A DNA stretch of 64,000 bases from Nephrocerus scutellatus (taxonomy: Eukaryota; Arthropoda; Insecta; Diptera; Pipunculidae), in assembly GCA_947095585.1 (NCBI GenBank), contig OX352763.1, positions 29,995,462-30,059,461 on the forward strand, in the 5' to 3' direction. The translations under genes were made by a program, and so were the position numbers. Below are positions 44,410 through 55,306 of the stretch, piece by piece. The notes below the pieces were generated by a model. It did no database searches and was not told where the DNA came from. It saw only the letters and a program-made list of their open reading frames with translations. The first letter of the stretch is position 1. Every line of letters begins with the position of its first letter.

Positions 44410-46090
44410 AGTATATTTGAATTGAGTCAAGTGGAACAAAGTGTGTATAACATTCGAAATTCCTTGCTCTTAACTGAATTTCGATTTGTTTTTGTTGTAC
44501 CTATTCCGGGGTCAGTTCCGGAAGCGGATTTTTCACTCCATATAATACCACAAGTCTTTTATGCTCTCTACTCCTCACTCACTCACTTTTCCGTTTTTTT
44601 TTCGTCTGCACAACTTTTTTTCACTTAGTTCGGGTTTTGCCTGCGTATATTTTTTGTTTCTTTTGAGAATTTCTGCTGGGAATTTTGCCTTGATTCGCGT
44701 TGAACTGATATTTGTTTATTTTTTTATTTTTTTTAGGTCATTTCGTTGCTGCGCTGTAGACTGTAGTGTAGTGCTGTCGACGACTGTCGTTCACTGTTGT
44801 TTTTGATTCAATTCGTATCGTTTCGTAGTCATTGTTCGGCGCCTCAGCGAATTCTCCTCATTGTCATGTTCGTTGCGGCTTGCTTTGCTTGTGCTTAACT
44901 AAATGGTAAATGGTATAATAGCCATACAGTTGGTGAGTTTGGGTTCTTTTGGTTTTATGCATGTACATACATACACATATTGTATTCATGTGCATGATAT
45001 TGGCTTTGCTCTCACTCATTGCCGTGAACGCCTGAACGGACGTAATGTCGTTTTACTTGCAGTACTTCTTGTACTCGATGACTTGTTTGAATTTCGTCGT
45101 TTGCCTTCTTATGTGATGGCCGGAGTATAGAGCAAGAGCAGAGTTCGAGTAGTGTGAGTCTTTCTTTCTCTTGGCGTTGGTGTTTGTCGGTCGGTCGGAT
45201 TGATCGGTCGCGTTGTATATCAGTTCCAGTTGTTTTTAAATATTGTTATAGTATAGCACTCTTAGTCGGTTGGTTATTATTTTTTCTCACTCATTCACCA
45301 CATTTTATTTTAATAAATTACAAAATATTTACAATTTAAATGCAACAAACTAATTTTATTTATTCCCATATTCACTTTCATTTCTTAATCGTTCTTTGAG
45401 TGAGTGAGAGCTGTTGCCGGTGTGTTATTTATTTCCGCTCTTACATATGCACAAGAAAATATTACTCTAGTGAGCAAATTCAATTTATTTTGTCGCAAAA
45501 TACGAGTTTTTGAGTGGTGATGAGGACGATGACTAACACTGACACAGCATCTACCGTAATCTTGTGAGAAAACCGTTTGATAAATTGTGCGTAAATAAAA
45601 GCCATAACGAAATTTGTAATATAACTTGTAAAGTAAATAATTATTTCTTTCGTTCGGTTTTTTGCATTGAAGGAAGGATTTATTACCGCATTGACAACCA
45701 TTACTTAAAGAAGAAAAGAAATATGAGTCAAAATTGCGTGTTCAATTGAAATTATTACCTAAATCATAAATTTTTTTTTGTGGAGTTTTAGAATTTGTGT
45801 TCGTGTGCGTGTGTTATCAAAAAAAGGTTGGTTAAGCTTATGTGTGCTTTACAATAATAATTATCAACTGCTGCATTTAATTGGAAAGTAAATGAAAATC
45901 AAAATTGTTTTAAATATCTCCCATTGCTGCTGCAATGTGGTTCCAGTAAATTATTTAAAGTAAAATTCGGTAAACGAAAAAAAGAAATCAACTTGTATCT
46001 TGTACGTTCACTTGGTTTGGTTTGAGGTTGAAAATTTCGCGAGTTGCGTGTGTGCGGTCAAACCTAGTTGTGTACTACACGAGCTGTTCT
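44410..46090. other. Non-coding, single-copy-like
   Basis: No gene recognised. Moderate-complexity DNA with GTCGGTCGGTCGG near 45,187. It lies upstream of the candidate exon at 46,102 and might include its promoter or 5' UTR. No core promoter motif was clear. Confidence 0.4.
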
Positions 46091-46101
46091 ATTTGGCTGC
46101 A

Positions 46102-46248
46102 ATGCAAAATTGGCAGCAAACATCTCATCATCATCAGCCGCAACAACACCAACAATTCAATAATACTACTGCTACAACAGTTAGCAACACCATTAACAAC
46201 AACAACAACAATGCTGGGATTTACTATTTATTTTACAAAGATTTTTAT
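46102..46248 (+). CDS. Candidate coding first exon (hypothetical, Gln/Asn-rich)
   Basis: An ATG at 46,102 opens MQNWQQTSHHHQPQQHQQFN followed by NTTATTVSNTIN, a run of six Asn and AGIYYLFYKDFY, 49 codons, directly followed by TAT|GTAAGT, a consensus 5' splice site at 46,249. Gln/His-rich and Asn-rich stretches encoded by CAR and AAC repeats are typical of N-termini of fly transcription and RNA-binding factors. I do not recognise the protein. The frame is also open upstream to about 46,000, so the start is a choice. Reading past the donor gives low-complexity Phe-rich sequence, as expected for intron. The next exon would be downstream, outside what I can identify. It may be a chance (AAC)n frame. 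Confidence 0.35.
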
Positions 46249-46249
46249 G

Positions 46250-46925
46250 TAAGTCCACATAGTAATTTTCTGTGTATCAAAGAGAGTTTTCTTTTTTTCT
46301 TCTTTCACTTTACTTTTGCTTATTATTTATGTTGATCTAATTATTATGTTTTCTTCTGGTTGCTATTGATTACGTTTTTTGCCTGTGTTCGTTCGGAGTT
46401 TCGGCTTTCGACTTTCGACCAAAGTTGTGGGATAGGGAAGCGAACATCATGCATGCATACAAGTTGCATTATGATTTTTGCGTTGTATGGTACGGCATGG
46501 TGTCTACTGTATTTTTCTGCATGTGTGGGTGTTGGTTGGTTTCTTTTCGGCTCTTTCGCCGAACATTAACCGTCATCATCATAATGACGTTTTGTTTTAA
46601 TGGGAATATAGCCCGAAAGTGAGTTGTTAATTTCGTTTTGTTCCCAAGGCAAATTATCACCAAAAATATCTACATATAAAAGTGCTTAATTAGATTAACA
46701 TGATTTAAGAATGAGAAATAACAAGAAATTAATAAAGGAACGTTGACAGCTGCGATTATTATTTTTATTTGTGCTACCTTACCTACCTTGTCAATATTTT
46801 AACCTATTGAACCAATTTATTTGTCTGTATGGGTGAGAAATAAGTTATTTTGATCTCACATTTTGAAAATAAACAAAACGGAATAATTTTTGTTCTCGAG
46901 AGTTACGTGATCAGTTTAAGAGAAA
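46250..46925. other. Non-coding, presumed intron if the exon is real
   Basis: No gene or transposon recognised. AT-rich toward the end. Confidence 0.4.
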
Positions 46926-46929
46926 TTTC

Positions 46930-47040
46930 TAATGTCTCTCAATTTGTTAACCATACCCACGGGTAAGATGTCAATGTGACATGGTTTTCGTGGTGGCTTT
47001 GCAAATTGAACGCCAAATCGAAACCAAATTCGATTCGATG
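46930..47040 (+). repeat. Family A repeat, left part
   Basis: ACCATACCCACGGGTAAG, TGACATGGTTTTCGTGG and TTTGCAAATTGAACGCCAAA match 60,660-60,760 in order. The right part of the family continues at 48,235-48,335; the ~155 bp array and its insertions lie between. Confidence 0.75.
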
Positions 47041-47125
47041 CGGGAGTAAAATTTTTTAAAAACTTTTATTTAATTGACCCCTTTTCGACTACTTTGTGGT
47101 CCTTTTTAACCACCTTCCACACGAC

Positions 47126-47733
47126 TATTTGTGTTGCGCATATATATTTTTGGACACAAATGGAAAGGACCTACAATTTATGCCTGAAACACAAACACGC
47201 TTCGTCTTCGCCTGACGTTTACGACTTACGAGTTCAGCCATACGATTTCAATGCTTCCTATCACAATGTAGCTTCGGCTTCAACGCTTCGTTTGGCAATC
47301 GTAAAGAAAAAACGTAATGTTACGTAACGAGCCTCCAAACGGAAGCTCTAGTTCAAAAGTGCTGAACATTTGCTTTGCCTGACAGTTCAAAGCAGAGAAC
47401 TGTGGCAGAACTCTCATTTGAGAAATGCCATATAGAGAAAAGTCATTCAAAGCAAGTTCAAAGCGGCTGCATCTGCATCGTAACGCAGCGAAGACGAAGC
47501 TGAAGCGTGTTTGTGTTTCAGGCATTAAGGCCGGCTCCGAACGGTAAATTGAGAAGCTTTCCGAGACAAGTTATTACTCTCGGAACGTTTGTCACCCATT
47601 CGCGAGAGGTGGGACACTGGGAAAAATACTTTTGGTGTTACTGGGTGTTACGTTATGCTCAGTAGCCTTTTGGTGTAACTGGGTGTTACGTTATGCTCAG
47701 TAGCCATCCGCATTTCCACTGAGCCACGGCGCC
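47126..47733 (-). mobile_element. tRNA-derived SINE, minus strand, itself interrupted
   Basis: On the minus strand it starts GGCGCCGTGGCTCAGTGG at 47,733 and runs through GTATTTTTCCCAGTGTCCCA and CGTTCGGAGCCGGCCTTA to 47,525. After a 344-bp insertion it resumes with TAAATTGTAGGTCCTTTCC and TGTGTCCAAAAATATATATG to about 47,126, lacking the final tail. The tRNA-like region is duplicated: GGCTACTGAGCATAACGTAA plus CACCCAGT(T/A)ACACC occurs twice in tandem (about 47,640-47,706), replacing the normal B box region. Confidence 0.92.
47181..47524. mobile_element. 344-bp inverted-repeat element, TTA target duplication
   Basis: The ends TGCCTGAAACACAAACACGC and its complement are perfect over about 24 bp, followed by CTTCGTCTTCG motifs on both sides. 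TTA flanks it at 47,178-47,180 and 47,525-47,527. The unoccupied target is visible in the SINE at 29.2 kb (GGCCTTAAATTG), so TTA is a true duplication. A 3-bp TTA/TAA duplication is the habit of PIF/Harbinger-type transposons. It contains no transposase. Confidence 0.9.
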
Positions 47734-48234
47734 TACTACATACACACGACATAGAGACCTGAAATTTTGTGAGTGGCTAAGTCGAAAAATGCATTTTGTA
47801 TATACCGCGTGCGACAGGTGTTGCGTGTGGCACGTGTGATGTTTTATAATTTTTGTTCTTTCTACTTCTTTGAGGTCCTTTTTAACCACCTTTCGCACAA
47901 CCTAGAGGTCTGAAATTTTGTGAGCAGCTCAATATCAGGGGTAAATTTTGAAGTCTTGCGTGTGACGAGTGTCGCGAGTCGCGTGTGATGCGTGGAAAAA
48001 CTTTGAAATAGGACCCACCTCGAAAACAGATTTTTTTTGGCGATTATTACCAAATAATAAAGGACTGTGTGGCGTGTGTCGATTTATAGATACATAAAGT
48101 TGTACCCGAAAAAACAAATTTTTTTTACATTTAATAGTTTAAGTTCATTTTAGACGATAAATTACGCTGTTAATTAAATTACTTAAATTTTTATATATCA
48201 ATCAAAATGTTCAATTCAATCAATCAATGTTCGT

Positions 48235-48490
48235 AAATCGTCTTCGTCGTCACTAATGTCTCTTCGCCATCTTATTGAGTAAACGAAATCTTACCCGTCG
48301 ATTGCCGACGGGTAGCAAAGTTATAGGGTCTGTGTTTTTATTCAAAACAAGCGAGCAGTTTACGTCAAAAATTTACTCGGTGTTCTTTTTATTCAATCGG
48401 GGTAATTAGGTCTGTTTTTTATTCAAACGGAACAGTTATGTCAAAAATTTCTTCGATGTTTTTTTTATTCAACCGGAGTAGTTTTATTCT
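48235..48490 (+). repeat. Family A right part and a two-unit tandem
   Basis: CTCTTCGCCATCTTATTGAG, TAAACGAAATCTTACCCGTC and GATTGCCGACGGGTAGCAAA match 60,800-60,870. From 48,328 two ~81-bp units follow (GGTCTGT...TTTTATTCAAA...GTCAAAAATTT...TCGATGTT). Confidence 0.7.
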
Positions 48491-48544
48491 GTACTCAACA
48501 ACAGAACGCGATCGGTTGAAGGGTTTGGCAGTCTATACCGGAAA

Positions 48545-48600
48545 TACATACATACATACATACATACATACATACAAAGTTTCACTTTTATATATATAGA
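48545..48600 (+). repeat. (CATA)n with element-type 3' end
   Basis: About eight CATA units are followed by CAAAGTTTCACTTTTATATA and TATAGAT, resembling the 3' end of the 61,958-62,404 family (GTTACTTTCACATTTATAAT). Possibly the tail of a diverged copy. Confidence 0.6.
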
Positions 48601-48659
48601 TTATATATTATTTTATACTTTTTAGCTTTTAATGAAATATGTATGTATATAAAATGCAT

Positions 48660-49270
48660 TCAAGACCATCTAAAGACCATCTAAAGGCCTACTAAAGACC
48701 ATCTGAAGACTCCCCTCAAACCACCCACAAGACCATCTGAGGACCACCCTTAAGAGCCTCGTTAGGTCCCCCTTAAGACCTCCTCAAGACCACCACACGA
48801 CTCCTAAGAACCCATCAAGACTCCCTTCAAGATTCCCTTAAGACCCCTACAAAACCCTCTTAAGACTCAAGTCCCTCTCAAACCTTCATTAAACTGCACT
48901 CAAGATTTCCTTAAGGCTCTCAAAAAACCTCGTCAAGACCCTCTCAAACACTCATTGAGAACACCGGAAGAACACCTGAAGACTCCCGTAAACTGTCCTC
49001 AAGACCTTCTCAATAGCTTCTTAAGACTCCCTCTATACCCTCTGAAGATCCACTCAGAACTCCCTAAGGACCCCTCTCAAAACCCTCTCAAGACTACCTC
49101 AAGACTACGTTACGACCCCCTTCATGACTCAACTCAAGACCCTCTTAAACTCTCCTAAAACCCCCACAAAACCCCCATAAAGATCATCTAAAGACCCCTC
49201 AATACTCCCTTAACATCATCTCAAGATGCCATCAAAACTACCTCAAAAGCCAATCAACATCCCACTCAAA
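48660..49270 (+). repeat. CTCAAGACC-type degenerate minisatellite, copy 3
   Basis: About 610 bp of CATCTAAAGACC, CCCTCAAGACC, CCTCAAGACTACC, ACTCCCTTAAGACC blocks. Same word set as 1,298-1,690 and 5,566-6,045. It ends directly at the inverted-repeat element at 49,280, as copy 1 ends at the fold-back at 1,719. Confidence 0.88.
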
Positions 49271-49279
49271 ACCCTCTTT

Positions 49280-49485
49280 TGCCATATTGTTTTGGCAAAG
49301 CCGGCGTAGCTTTACTTCTTTAATTCTCAAAGCAGAAGCTGATGGTTTTACCGCCTTACGGTGAGCACCATAACTATAAAACGGCTTTAGTTTCTTAATC
49401 CCAAAAATTGTTTGGATTTACTTTCGGCTTTATGCTTATGCGATTGTGTTGTAAGCCAAGCTGGCTTTGCCAAAGCAATATAGCA
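49280..49485. mobile_element. 206-bp inverted-repeat element
   Basis: TGCCATATTGTTTTGGCAAA followed by GCCGGCGTAGCTTTAC is mirrored at the right end (complement TGCTATATTGCTTTGGCAAA, GCCAGCTTGGCTTAC), about 35 bp with a few mismatches. Inner parts share CGGCTTTA-like words. No confident target duplication (TTT is possible). Non-coding. Confidence 0.82.
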
Positions 49486-49489
49486 TTTA

Positions 49490-50370
49490 ATTATTAAAAA
49501 CGTTCATGGTAGTACATGATTGATAATTTTTTTTTCAATTCGAATACCTATCGAACAGCATAACTTATTGGTGTTGCACAAATAAAATCGATTCTTAATA
49601 AAAAAAATCAATATTTACGTTTCATGTTTATGTAACTAAATTGAAGCTTGTTTGGTTGGTAACACTGTTGAATAACATTTGAAGGGAATTTTACCAACAA
49701 GAAAAACAAGAAACTCGTTTGTTGATGATTTTTGCCGGAACGATAAAACGCAGTTTTGAATGAACTCTGAAAGAAAAAACGATACGCAATGAAAATGAAC
49801 TCCTTTTAAATTTTTTATTTGACGATGATTTTGTCTTTGTTTTTGTGCCCCCGAGATAAAGTATGATTTTTGTATTTTGGAGGGGATGACGAAGTTGCGC
49901 TGTTACCCAACCCCCGAGGTATATTACAGCTTTTATTTAGTTGGAAGACAAAGATTCAATGCGTAATTATATTCCGTCCGTTTTCTCTCTTGTTTTGCTT
50001 GCTTATATTTGGATTTGAATTTCGCGCTCATGACTACATATCTACCTATTTGGTGTTTTTTTTTTAATTCATGCCTACATTGCGTTTTACATCTTTTTTG
50101 TTTATTTTTTGCATGTGTAGTTGTGTGCTATGCTATTGATGACGTCAAACGGACAGACAAACTAATTATATGGATAGGTATTTATTTGAAACGAGATTGA
50201 GAAGTCGTTTTCTGTTTTCCTTTTTTCTCTCCATTTGTTGTTAGTCAGGTTTTTTGTCTTTTGAATTTTAACGGTTGCATTCCTTGTACCCAGTAAGCAT
50301 TTCCAATACCAGACTGCCAAATAGTTTTGCTATCGCTATTACGCAAAACTTATTAATTGCAAGCTATGCT
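49490..50370. other. Non-coding DNA
   Basis: No gene recognised. Confidence 0.4.
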
Positions 50371-50379
50371 ATGCTCTCA

Positions 50380-51790
50380 ACAAGCTAACTTGCTGGGCAG
50401 ATCGCTGTGGTTTAGGGGTAAATCCTCACAAAACTGAGCTTGTCCTATATATAAAGGTCCAGGAAATATAAAGTTCCACTTATAGAGCCAAATATTATTT
50501 TGAACAGGAAGTTGAGCTGGAAACCTAACATACAAGAAGGATGCAAAAAAGCCATTGGTAGAATATGGGGCCTTCAAGCCCATTAAACCCATTGGCTATA
50601 TACAGCGGTAGTAAGATCTAGTCTTCTATACGCTCCTCCGCTTTGGACATCCTGTTCGACCTTACACCACTCGACATTTACAGCAAGCAGGTAGTTGCTA
50701 GTTCGGCTATTCGTCTTAATGCTATCTCCCAGTGGATTAGAAATGAAATCGGTCACTCCTCTATTCTGAATTTAGTCAGGATCCCAGACAAACATGTTTT
50801 CTAGGCTGAAATTATGGCGATCAGTGAAGCATTGTCTTGGCTGAAGAGAAACGTCATATCCGCTAAGGATATCCGTACATTCTCGGATAGCCAAGCTGCA
50901 CTGAAATCCCTGGAATCAGTCTCCACAAATTCAATTTTAGCCCTTAACTGCCGATCATCTCTCGCTCTCGTGGAGATGGCGGAGCAGTTCAATATCCACC
51001 AGTGTTGGGTGCCGTGGCACGTAGGAATTTCGGGAAACTGTATGGTTGACGAACTCGCCGAGCAAGGAACTGCACTACCCTTCGTACCTGAATATGGTTC
51101 CATAGGCATACCAATCGCTACATATAAACGCTACATGTTAAAGCGGGTTGCAAATGCCAAAACTAACTGTAGGGGTAGGTACAACTTGCATAGCGACTGG
51201 CCCAAGCTGGATCTGAAACGCTCCCAAGTGTTTGATCTGTCCAAAAAGATCGCACATCGGTTCTATGTCTCATAGGCAGGCATGCAGCAAGACTGGGAGT
51301 CTTCTCGAATGACTTCTGCAGAAGCTGTATGGTTGAGGAGGAGTAGGAAACCATCGTCCATATTCTCTGTACTTGTCCAGCCCTCTCCCAAAAGCGTAAA
51401 CTCCATATGGGAGCTTTCTTCTTAAACGACACTAACAATTTCATCAACATTGACATTGGTATAGAAAAGAAAAGTATAACAGCTGTAGGCTTTGTAGAGA
51501 AGCGGTGGACACACCTTGGTATCTTCTCAACGAATGCAGAGCAAGGATAGAACAGAGGAGAGACCATATGGTAACACAAGTAATTTTCGAGTATGCGCGA
51601 CAATTACTGAACACACTCCATATCATTAAGTTCTTAAGAGCTATTGGTATGGAACTGGTGTTGTAGGGACGAGCATGAACTTTCCCCAAAGCACAAGTAA
51701 GGTGGAAGCGCAATAAATCCACATGGGTCGCAGTGCTACTAGTATACTGTATACACCACATTTCTCATCGTCATCATCATCATCACCATG
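50380..51790 (+). pseudogene. R1/I-type LINE: RT end, RNase H, C-terminus, ATC-rich tail
   Basis: RT thumb sequence with LNRKLSWKPNIQEGCKKAIG and HWLYTAVVRSSLLYAPPLWT (50,500-50,650) is followed, after loss of the TDGS block, by the rest of RNase H: AEIMAISEALSWL (second catalytic residue), TFSDSQAALKSL (third) and WVPWHVGISGNCMVDELAEQ (fourth region; the usual WVPGH has Trp for Gly). Then come DWPKLDLKRSQVFDLSKK and in another frame CTCPALSQKRKLHMGAFF. The RNase H part (50,814-51,275) is an unbroken 153-codon frame and is the best-preserved protein fragment in the window. The 3' end has CATCGTCATCATCATCATCA at 51,766-51,787. Confidence 0.9.
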
Positions 51791-51799
51791 AATTATGTG

Positions 51800-53700
51800 C
51801 CTCAGGGTTCACGTGCTCTCTCCTGTATTCTTTGTTATACTCATTAATTATCGGATCTGCTGCTGAGCACATTTATTTCTCTTATACTGTCATTTTTTGA
51901 CAGCCTGTTGCACACTGTTGCAATCTGCTTTGAACTTTGACTGACAATGTGTACAGAAAGCAATTGACAGGGTAGGTATATGACAGCGGACATACAAAGC
52001 AATAACAACTTGGAATTGATTTTTCTGTTTTCTTTGTTTATGGCTTATTTACACTTTCAACAAAATTTTTATACTGTTGCAGCAACCCCTAAAAATGTAT
52101 CTTTAATTAAGTGTAAAACAGAACAGCGATATCTGTGTATCCGCATCTGCATCTGTTAATGTTGTGCGTACTAATATTTGACATTATAAATATGTGTAAT
52201 GAAGTATTGCGCAGCTAACAACTAACAACCCCTAGGAATCAATCGTTGTTAGTAAGGGGTGAGATGTCGGTCGGTCGGTCGGCGGTCGTTACGCAACGTT
52301 TGATTGTGAATGTGAATTGATGTTTATGGTTATCAACGAAACTATTTATCAATTTCTGTACTTAGGTTGGTAGATGTTTGTCAAATTGTTTTGCAAATTT
52401 TACTTCTCCTTTAATCGATATGTTGCTTATCTTCATGGATACAGACGATAACATTTCATTTCATAATAAAGATAAGCAGCGTTTTAGGTATATTTTACAT
52501 TTTATGTGGCAAAATGAATAAGTCTTCTTACTCCCCGCTTACATACAATTATATCTAAGGCGCTGAAAACGTTGATTCTGGCGATTGCTGTCCATTTTGT
52601 AGTTTAATGGTTAAACGAAAAACTCGCGCCCCATTTATTTTGCCTTTTTTAGTGTTTTGTGTCGTCGTCGATCGGTCGGCGGTCGGTCGGTCGGGTGGTC
52701 GGTCGGGTGGTCGGTCGGTCGGTCGGTCGATTTTGTGTGCGGTATGTGGTGTGTATATTTTACATTTTATATCTACCTATTTGGATAGTGAGTGAGTAAT
52801 ATGTTTGATGTGCGCAACCGAAGAACGTTTTTTTTTGTTTTTCGTTTTTTTTTTTGTACTTTGCTCTATCTCCTCTTCTCTCCCGGCTCTCCTTCATCCT
52901 TCCGTCCGACCGTTCGTCTTGGCTATATACAAGAATCTTGCGCTGATGGTACACATTATGTAAATCATCATCATCATCGGCACTGCACAGAAAGGCATTT
53001 TTTTTATTTATTTATTTATATCTCCATCATATCTACTTACATACAATTTTATGTTTAATATACATACATATATATTTCTATATATATACATGTGTGTGTA
53101 GACATGTAATACTTGAGTTCCGATTATAAAAGTATCTTTTATAGTTTTCTGAACGTGTATCTCGCTTGACGCGTTGTCTTGTCGTTTTCGTTGTTGTCTT
53201 ACATAGATATCCGTTTGTATTTATAAAATAAATGGATGAATATTTTCGCATTCGCTGCATTGCAGTGATGCGTCTCTCCTTTTTTTTGCGTTTTTTTTCT
53301 ATCTGTCTGTTTGTCTATCTGTCCGTTTGTCTATCTGTCTGTCGGTCGGTCATACTATCAACTCTATCTGGTATCTATCCAGCAGATATATTAGGTACTA
53401 ACCAGTAAATACAGATATGTATCTACCGAATTAATCTCACTCTTTCCTGAGTATCGAAATCATTTTCATGTGGTGTGTTGTGTGGTTGTTTTCGGCTTTG
53501 TTCGCTTCGTTTCGTTTAAATAATAAAATACTTGGTACTTCCATTGTAGTTGTAATACATAAAGTTATATTATTTTCTAAATCTTCTATATTGTAATACA
53601 TACATAAATTATCTTCTAAATATTCTAACTCCTCCTCATCATATGACAAGATCTTAAGTAGACATTTGAAAAAAAAAACTCTTTCTAGACTACGGATGTG
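51800..53700. other. Non-coding DNA with GGTC microsatellites
   Basis: No gene recognised. (GGTC)n at 52,269-52,284 and 52,668-52,730, (TCA)n at 52,967-52,979, (TGTC/TATC)n at 53,303-53,350. Confidence 0.5.
52668..52730. repeat. (GGTC)n microsatellite
   Basis: Tandem GGTC with GGGT interruptions. Confidence 0.93.
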
Positions 53701-53714
53701 TTGTAATTTATTTT

Positions 53715-54050
53715 CAATCTCAGATTCTGAAGGGAAATTTTCCCGAATCTATCAAAATAGCTCTACATATTATTCCACTTAATGGGACAGGCGATACAAT
53801 CCTTGTTCGTAAAGAATTATCGTCCAATTTCCCTGTTATCAGTCTTTTCTAATATTTTTGAACGATTTTTCAATATAATGTTGTACTTCTCACATTTTTT
53901 AGAGGTTCTCAGTTTAGTTTCAGGAGTCTGTCAATCCAGCAAAGACGCTTTTTCGAAACCAACGGACGAAATTTATAATATTGTTACGAAATTTAGGCTT
54001 TCTAGAGAGTTGGTAATGGATTTTGCAAATAAAAACACAACACAAGTTCT
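53715..54050 (+). pseudogene. Jockey/CR1-like reverse transcriptase, N-terminal fingers
   Basis: LKGNFPESIKIALHIIPLNG (53,730) and, after a frame change, VKNYRPISLLSVFSNIFERF (53,810-53,870) are the first conserved RT block (usually HKxGDKxxVxNYRPISLLSVFSKIFE). SSKDAFSKPTDEIYN follows, matching the ...TxxALLxFTDEI block after degradation. Palm motifs are missing. Confidence 0.82.
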
Positions 54051-54075
54051 TTAATTAACAAACAGCATGAGTTCA

Positions 54076-54127
54076 GGGAGGCCATGACCGAACCCCGGTT
54101 GTAGAGCCAAATATGATGATGATGATT
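54076..54127 (+). mobile_element. Short 3' tail of a second SINE-like family
   Basis: GGGAGGCCATGACCGAACCC followed by CGGTTGTAGAGCCAAATATG and (ATG)n. The same tail appears at 56,058-56,108. It is short and has no tRNA-like head. Confidence 0.55.
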
Positions 54128-55300
54128 TAGTTTGACAGTAGTCACGCGTGACCTGTCAAAAAAAAAAGTCCTATTGGAAAAAGTACCTCCAATCTGATCA
54201 CCCATTATTTGCGCTGACGGACGCATCTTTAGAGTGAAAGAGAGATAATACTTTGCTAATTGAATTAAATTTGGTTTGTTCTGATTAAATAATTTCTCCA
54301 ACCAAATATTTTTATTATTACATATTATCTGGCAATTCCTTTGTTACTCCGACTGATTAACTGATTATTTTTGTTTGCTTATATCGCTCACTACATAGGA
54401 GGTATATACTTGAAAAAGTGTACGGGTACACTCTCCACTTTAGTCTAGTAACAAGTACATATTTATCTATTAATTCCTTCTATTCCTCATTCTCTTTCTC
54501 TTTCACCACCTCCTGGCTATTTGTTGCTTGTTGTTGCTGTACAATATTTCCTTAGTTTGCTGAATTATTAATTTCTTTGCAAACTAGAAATCTTATTATT
54601 CCCCTCTTGTCAGTCGGTTTCTTGTTAGTTTATCATTTGAGTTTTTTTTTTTTGGTTTGCCTGATCCTGTTTCTCTTCCACTCTTCCACTCTTTGTATTG
54701 CTGCGCTTATTATTGGATTATCAATTTATTTATCATCATTACTGGTGAGCTTCTTCTTGTAATTGGCATTGTTATTCCACATACTCACATATACTCAGTC
54801 GCATACACACACACACACATTGCCTTGACAATTGTGTTTGTTTTGCTGAACTAATTTTTGAACGACGAAGCTTCGAGAAATCGATTCAGCTTCCACTTCT
54901 TCTAAAGTAATAATGGGTGTGTATGAGAAGGTAACGCGTCATAATCCGAAATACACAACGTATTTTGCTCTTTATTTGGTAACATACATAATACAGTCAT
55001 TGGCAAAATGTAATACTCACTTCAATAAAGTTGTACAACTTTTCAAAAATGCAATACATATATTACTGATGTTGTTGTTTATAACTCTCTTAGAATATCT
55101 TAAAATATAAAAATCAATTTTCAAACAGTATTGGTCCAAATAATGAAAATTAAAGTGGCACAATTATTGTGACAACACTAAACGAGGGCAAAAACTAAAC
55201 TGGATATAAAACGTTAGTTAAACTCTTCAACTTCTCAATACAAAGCGATGCTAGTAGTTATTTTTAGTAGTTAAGCGTTATCTTTCCTTCATGCAACTTG
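54128..55300. other. Non-coding; possible Tc1-type end
   Basis: No gene recognised. At 54,992 TACAGTCATTGGCAAAATGT resembles a Tc1-type inverted terminal repeat (TA then CAGT), 315 bp upstream of the transposase remnant at 55,307. Confidence 0.45.
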
Positions 55301-55306
55301 TTTTAA

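Larger units (their letters stand above)
47045..48010 (+). repeat. ~155-bp tandem family, interrupted by a SINE
   Basis: Sequence to 47,125 (TTGACCCCTTTTCGACTACT, CCTTTTTAACCACCTTCCAC) and from 47,743 (TGAAATTTTGTGAGTGGCTA, CGTGTGGCACGTGTGATG) equals monomers of the array at 56,975-57,605. Anchors CTGAAATTTTGTGAG at 47,759 and 47,910 give a 151-bp period. The SINE at 47,126-47,733 interrupts it, flanked by CACACGAC at 47,118-47,125 and 47,743-47,750. Confidence 0.85.

Noticed and set aside
44720..44745. A second recursive splice site (T-rich tract, TTTTTTAG then GTCATT)
   Set aside because: The bases after AG do not match the GTAAGT donor; at best an ordinary acceptor-like sequence.
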